Below, piece by piece: positions 61,154-64,000 of a DNA stretch of 64,000 nucleotides. The notes beneath the pieces are model-generated. The model was not told the origin of the DNA. It did no database searches and saw only the letters and a list, made by a program, of their open reading frames with translations. Numbering within the stretch: position 1 is the first letter of the stretch; every line of letters starts with the position of its first letter. The translations under genes were made by a program, and so were the position numbers. This DNA comes from Myxococcales bacterium 68-20 (GTDB taxonomy: Bacteria; Myxococcota_A; Polyangia; Polyangiales; Polyangiaceae). Location: contig MKVQ01000031.1 in NCBI GenBank assembly GCA_001899635.1, positions 39,618-103,617 on the forward strand, given 5' to 3'.

Positions 61154-62464
61154 TCAGCGAAGGATGATCGAACGCGACCGTGACGCGCTCATCGGCCGGT
61201 AGCGTCTCGAATCGAGCCCGCCCAGCTCGTCCGCGAAGCGCGCCGTCGGATAGCTGCGGACCGTCCACGTGTACGGCCCGACCGCCGGCGTCGATCCGAG
61301 ACCGGCCACGTCGGGGAGTGCCGCCTCGCGCTGTCGCGTGATGATGCGCATGGTCGGCCCGCCCGCCTGTGGAACGAGCACGTGCTCGAAGACGCCCTCC
61401 CCGTCGACGAGCAACATCTCGCCCGCGCCGCGCGTCTCACCCTCGAGCGGCGATGTGGCGGTCGGCGGTGCGGGGAGCTCGATCTCGGTGAGCACGTCTA
61501 CGTCGAAGCCGCGCTCGCCCGTGTCGCTCACGACGCCTTCCGCCGTGGCGGTCACGCGGTACGTATAGGCGGCGTTCGGGATCATCGGCATGCGAATCGA
61601 GCTTCCAAGCGGGAGCGACACGAGCAGCGCATTGCTCGTGCGCGAGAAGGAGAACCTCACGTCGATCGCGGACGGCGCGACCCCGGCCGGCGCCTTCACG
61701 GTGAGCTTCGACTCGACGAAGTGCGAGATCGGCTGGAGCGCGATCGTCGCGAGACGAGCGGTCCCAGCGTCGACCGGAACGACGGTCGTGCCGTATGCGG
61801 TCGCCTTCTCGAAGCCTCCGGCGGTCTCGAACTCGACGACGTGGATCGTGGCATCCATCGCGTAGGCACGCCCGAGGACGGTGAGACCGGACGCGAGGTC
61901 GCCGGTCACGCCGTAGACGCCGTCGCCGCTCGCAAAGAACGCGAGCGAGTGTCCGGCGGGCACGGCCCGGTCGAGGCGCACGTCGACACGCGACCTCCAT
62001 GCACGCGCGAAAGTACGTGGCCCCTCGATCGAAGGCTCGACGTAGCGCCAGCCGAGCCCGCGGTACACGAGCAGGTCCGGGTCGGGCGAGCCTGCACGGT
62101 CGAGCTTGACGGAGAGGTCGTAGCGGAGGGGCGTGGTGCGGAGCCCGCCGAAGAACCCGACCTCGTTCGTGATCGTCGTCGCCACGGTCGCGCTTGGCGC
62201 GCCGGGCGGGAAAACGGATGCCGGCTCCGCGCGGACGAACGCCCCCGGAACGACGTCCTCGCCGCGCCGTACGATGCCGACCACCTCGCGTGCGCGCCGG
62301 TCCTCCGAGGGGAAGACGGACGACGGACAGGAAGCACGACGGCTCCCGGGCGTGGCCCCGGGATCGTCCGAGAACACGCAGTCCTCGAGCTCCGCGCTGC
62401 TGTCGCAGGCGGCGATCGTCGAGGCGAAGAAGAAAAGGAGAAGCGTCCGGGCCAAGCTCGACAC
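61154..62464 (-). CDS. Beta-rich lipoprotein of unknown function
   Basis: The 436-aa protein begins at GTG 62464 with leader LARTLLLFFFASTIAAC (lipobox IAAC). The mature part is mostly beta, with VVGIVRRGEDVVPGAFVRAE near residue 60 resembling a carboxypeptidase-regulatory (CarboxypepD_reg) strand turn, and later Ig-like segments (SKLTVKAPAGVAPSAIDVRF, AAYTYRVTATAEGVVSDTGE). The terminus is Arg/Ser-rich. It converges on udgX with 24 bases between stops. No specific function was recognised. Confidence 0.7.
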   Translation of the reverse strand: MSSLARTLLLFFFASTIAACDSSAELEDCVFSDDPGATPGSRRASCPSSVFPSEDRRAREVVGIVRRGEDVVPGAFVRAEPASVFPPGAPSATVATTITNEVGFFGGLRTTPLRYDLSVKLDRAGSPDPDLLVYRGLGWRYVEPSIEGPRTFARAWRSRVDVRLDRAVPAGHSLAFFASGDGVYGVTGDLASGLTVLGRAYAMDATIHVVEFETAGGFEKATAYGTTVVPVDAGTARLATIALQPISHFVESKLTVKAPAGVAPSAIDVRFSFSRTSNALLVSLPLGSSIRMPMIPNAAYTYRVTATAEGVVSDTGERGFDVDVLTEIELPAPPTATSPLEGETRGAGEMLLVDGEGVFEHVLVPQAGGPTMRIITRQREAALPDVAGLGSTPAVGPYTWTVRSYPTARFADELGGLDSRRYRPMSASRSRSIILR

Positions 62465-62498
62465 GGCGCCGGCAGCCTATCACGTCCGAGCGCTCGAC

Positions 62499-63491
62499 TC
62501 AGCGCCCTCGTCCGACCGAGGCCGGCGAATGCTCCTCGTAGACACAGACGTGACGGTCGCGCCCGGCTTCCTTCGCCTCATAAAGCGCGCGGTCGGCGAG
62601 CTCGATGACCTCTTCGACCGTCCAGGAGCCAACGACGGTGGCGACCCCGGCGCTCAGCGTGACGACGCCATGGGCCTCGCTCCCCTCGTGCTCGAGCGCG
62701 AGCTCGCGCACCGCTGCGCGGAGCCGCTCGACCAGGTTCGCCGCCCCCTCTTGGCCGGTATCGGGGAGCACGAGCGCGAACTCCTCGCCGCCATACCGTG
62801 CCGCGAGGTCGGCGGGCCGGCGCACGACTCCGTCGAGCGCGCGGGCGACCTCGACGAGGCACGCGTCGCCGCGCTGATGACCGTAACGATCGTTGTATCG
62901 CTTGAAGTGATCGACGTCGCAAAACACGAGCGACAGCGGCTCGCCGCTCCGGGCGGCGCGTGCGACCTCGGCGGCGATCTGCTCGTCGAACCGACGGCGG
63001 TTCGCGAGCCCGGTCAACGCGTCGGTGGTCGCAAGCCACTCGAGCTTCTTCGCAAGCTCGATGCGCTCGGTGACGTCGACGGCGAACCCGCAGATGCCGG
63101 CCGCCTCGCCGTCCGGACCCGGGATCGGGAAGCGAACGCCGGCGAAGTGCAACGGCCGATCCTGGGCCGGCAACGCATAGGACACGCTCGCCATCTCTTG
63201 CCCATCGAGCACGCGGCGGTCGCTCGCGGCGAACCTCTCGGCGAGCGCGGGCGGGAAGAGCTCGGCGTCCGTCCTCCCAATCGCCTGCTCGAGCTCGACG
63301 CCGAAGACGCGGAACCCCCACCGGCTGCCGTACCGATACCGGCCCTCGGCGTCCTTCACGTAGAAGACGGCAGGGACGTGCGCGAAGATCGTCTCGAGCA
63401 GCGCGCGGCTGCGCTCGAGCTCCGCCTCGAGCGCAGCGACACGCCGACGAAGCGTCTCGTTCTCTTCGTCTCGGTCGCCATCACCGGCCAT
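62499..63491 (-). CDS. PAS-GGDEF diguanylate cyclase
   Basis: The 330-aa protein makes cyclic di-GMP from GTP. Residues about 5-35 form a coiled coil, 35-155 a PAS domain (LETIFAHVPAVFYVKDAEGR, GICGFAVDVTERIELA), 160-325 the GGDEF domain (TTDALTGLANRRRFDEQIA, RYGGEEFALVLPDTG). The active-site GGEEF is intact. The product-inhibition site RPAD lies exactly five residues before it, so feedback control by c-di-GMP is expected. No transmembrane helix is seen, so the signal is cytoplasmic. Confidence 0.93.
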   Translation of the reverse strand: MAGDGDRDEENETLRRRVAALEAELERSRALLETIFAHVPAVFYVKDAEGRYRYGSRWGFRVFGVELEQAIGRTDAELFPPALAERFAASDRRVLDGQEMASVSYALPAQDRPLHFAGVRFPIPGPDGEAAGICGFAVDVTERIELAKKLEWLATTDALTGLANRRRFDEQIAAEVARAARSGEPLSLVFCDVDHFKRYNDRYGHQRGDACLVEVARALDGVVRRPADLAARYGGEEFALVLPDTGQEGAANLVERLRAAVRELALEHEGSEAHGVVTLSAGVATVVGSWTVEEVIELADRALYEAKEAGRDRHVCVYEEHSPASVGRGR

Positions 63492-63583
63492 GATCGACCA
63501 ATCATCGTAGCAACCGACCGGGCGATCTCGGTCGAGATTCGGGTGCGCCCTCCGCCCGTCGCCATCGGGCCGCCGCAGCGTGC

Positions 63584-64000
63584 CTACCTCCGGGGCGCTG
63601 GGGCCGGCCTGGGCGGAACACGGATGGGGGCAGGCGCTGCCGGAGAAGGCGTCACGGGTCTCGGTGCGGGAGTGACCGGCGCCGCCGGCATCCGCTGCGG
63701 TAGATCGAGCGGCGCTTGCGGCGGGTGCGCCTCGAGCGGCTTCGGACGCGCGATCTCGGCGAGCGTCCGCTGCTCCTCGAGCTGGATGTACGCCTGGCGG
63801 ATGTCCTCGACGAGGCCGTTCGTGCGGGACCAGTCCTTCGGCGGCTTGTATTCGGACGCCTCGCCGAAGACGAAGTAGCGATCCAAAAACTCCTGCCGCT
63901 CCTGCATTTTGCGCTCGAAGACGGTCCGCAGGTCGGACTGGCTCCGGATGATGTACGGCGTGAGGATGAGGATGAGGTTTCGCTTCTCGTTCTGGTTGGT
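63584..64000 (-). CDS. gspD: Type II secretion secretin GspD, C-terminal part (continues beyond the window)
   Basis: The last 138 codons are in the window. The secretin end is recognisable: NLILILTPYIIRSQSDLRTV then FERKMQERQEFLDRYF, typical of GspD in myxobacteria. A helical segment (WSRTNGLVEDIRQAYIQLEE) and a long Pro-rich tail follow to the stop at 63584. GspD forms the outer-membrane channel through which the many exported proteins of this organism pass. The N-domains lie past the window edge. Confidence 0.85.
   Translation of the reverse strand, partial: TNQNEKRNLILILTPYIIRSQSDLRTVFERKMQERQEFLDRYFVFGEASEYKPPKDWSRTNGLVEDIRQAYIQLEEQRTLAEIARPKPLEAHPPQAPLDLPQRMPAAPVTPAPRPVTPSPAAPAPIRVPPRPAPAPRR

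Overview
The window is a high-GC bacterial chromosome segment. It most likely comes from a Myxococcota genome of the Polyangia (Sorangium/Labilithrix-like) type. The basis is the very GC-rich coding, many Lol-type lipoproteins with short lipoboxes, two C-terminal tails of the MYXO-CTERM kind (Cys, hydrophobic helix, Arg cluster), secreted RCC1, 'DVWAVG' and Cys-repeat lipoproteins, eukaryote-like Ser/Thr kinases, a sigma54 activator and a myxobacterial-style GspD tail. This is inference from gene content; no 16S rRNA is present.

Layout. 1-2135: start of a lipoprotein gene cut by the window edge, then lpxC (lipid A synthesis) translationally coupled to a membrane protein. 2589-7381: a lipoprotein with a duplicated domain, then a secreted surface module (MYXO-CTERM protein, two-haem cytochrome lipoprotein, one-haem cytochrome lipoprotein). 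7441-11213: a molybdenum locus made of an unusual two-domain membrane protein joined by a polyglycine tract, both subunits of the molybdenum storage protein (mosA, mosB) and molybdate-binding modA. The matching permease and ATPase (modB, modC) lie at 20917-22271. Between the two halves sits a cassette at 11415-20740: a beta-barrel-like protein, an ECF sigma factor, a membrane-anchored protein and five surface lipoproteins, chained by start/stop overlaps.

22275-30992: MFS exporter, large Hsp70 protein, argO/argP pair, LysR regulator divergent from a rhodanese-DoxX pair, coiled-coil lipoprotein. 31252-36164: a signalling operon on the minus strand (small lipoprotein, winged-helix protein, Ser/Thr kinase, TPR/PEGA protein, sigma54 activator) with a double palindrome upstream. 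36353-39488: MYXO-CTERM protein and, divergent, a self-sufficient cytochrome P450 with fused FMN/2Fe-2S reductase (CYP116B-like architecture). 39564-43058: second Hsp70, DUF2760-like partner and another kinase. 43303-45067: acylphosphatase and a HEAT/TPR protein, bordered by repeat-rich gaps.

45319-57840: the ribosomal protein supercluster on the minus strand, from rplV to rplQ, with secY, adk, infA and rpoA. It begins at rplV; the first half of the usual S10 operon (rpsJ to rpsS) is not upstream. Structured leaders precede rplV and rpsD. 58142-64000: alpha/beta hydrolase, RCC1 lipoprotein, a UdgX-type uracil-DNA glycosylase, a lipoprotein, a PAS-GGDEF diguanylate cyclase and the 3' end of gspD. 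No tRNA, rRNA, CRISPR array or intact insertion sequence was recognised.

The best candidate for something undescribed is the molybdenum locus: a storage protein coupled in translation to a novel-looking transporter-like fusion, with its mod transport genes split by a sigma-factor surface-lipoprotein cassette.
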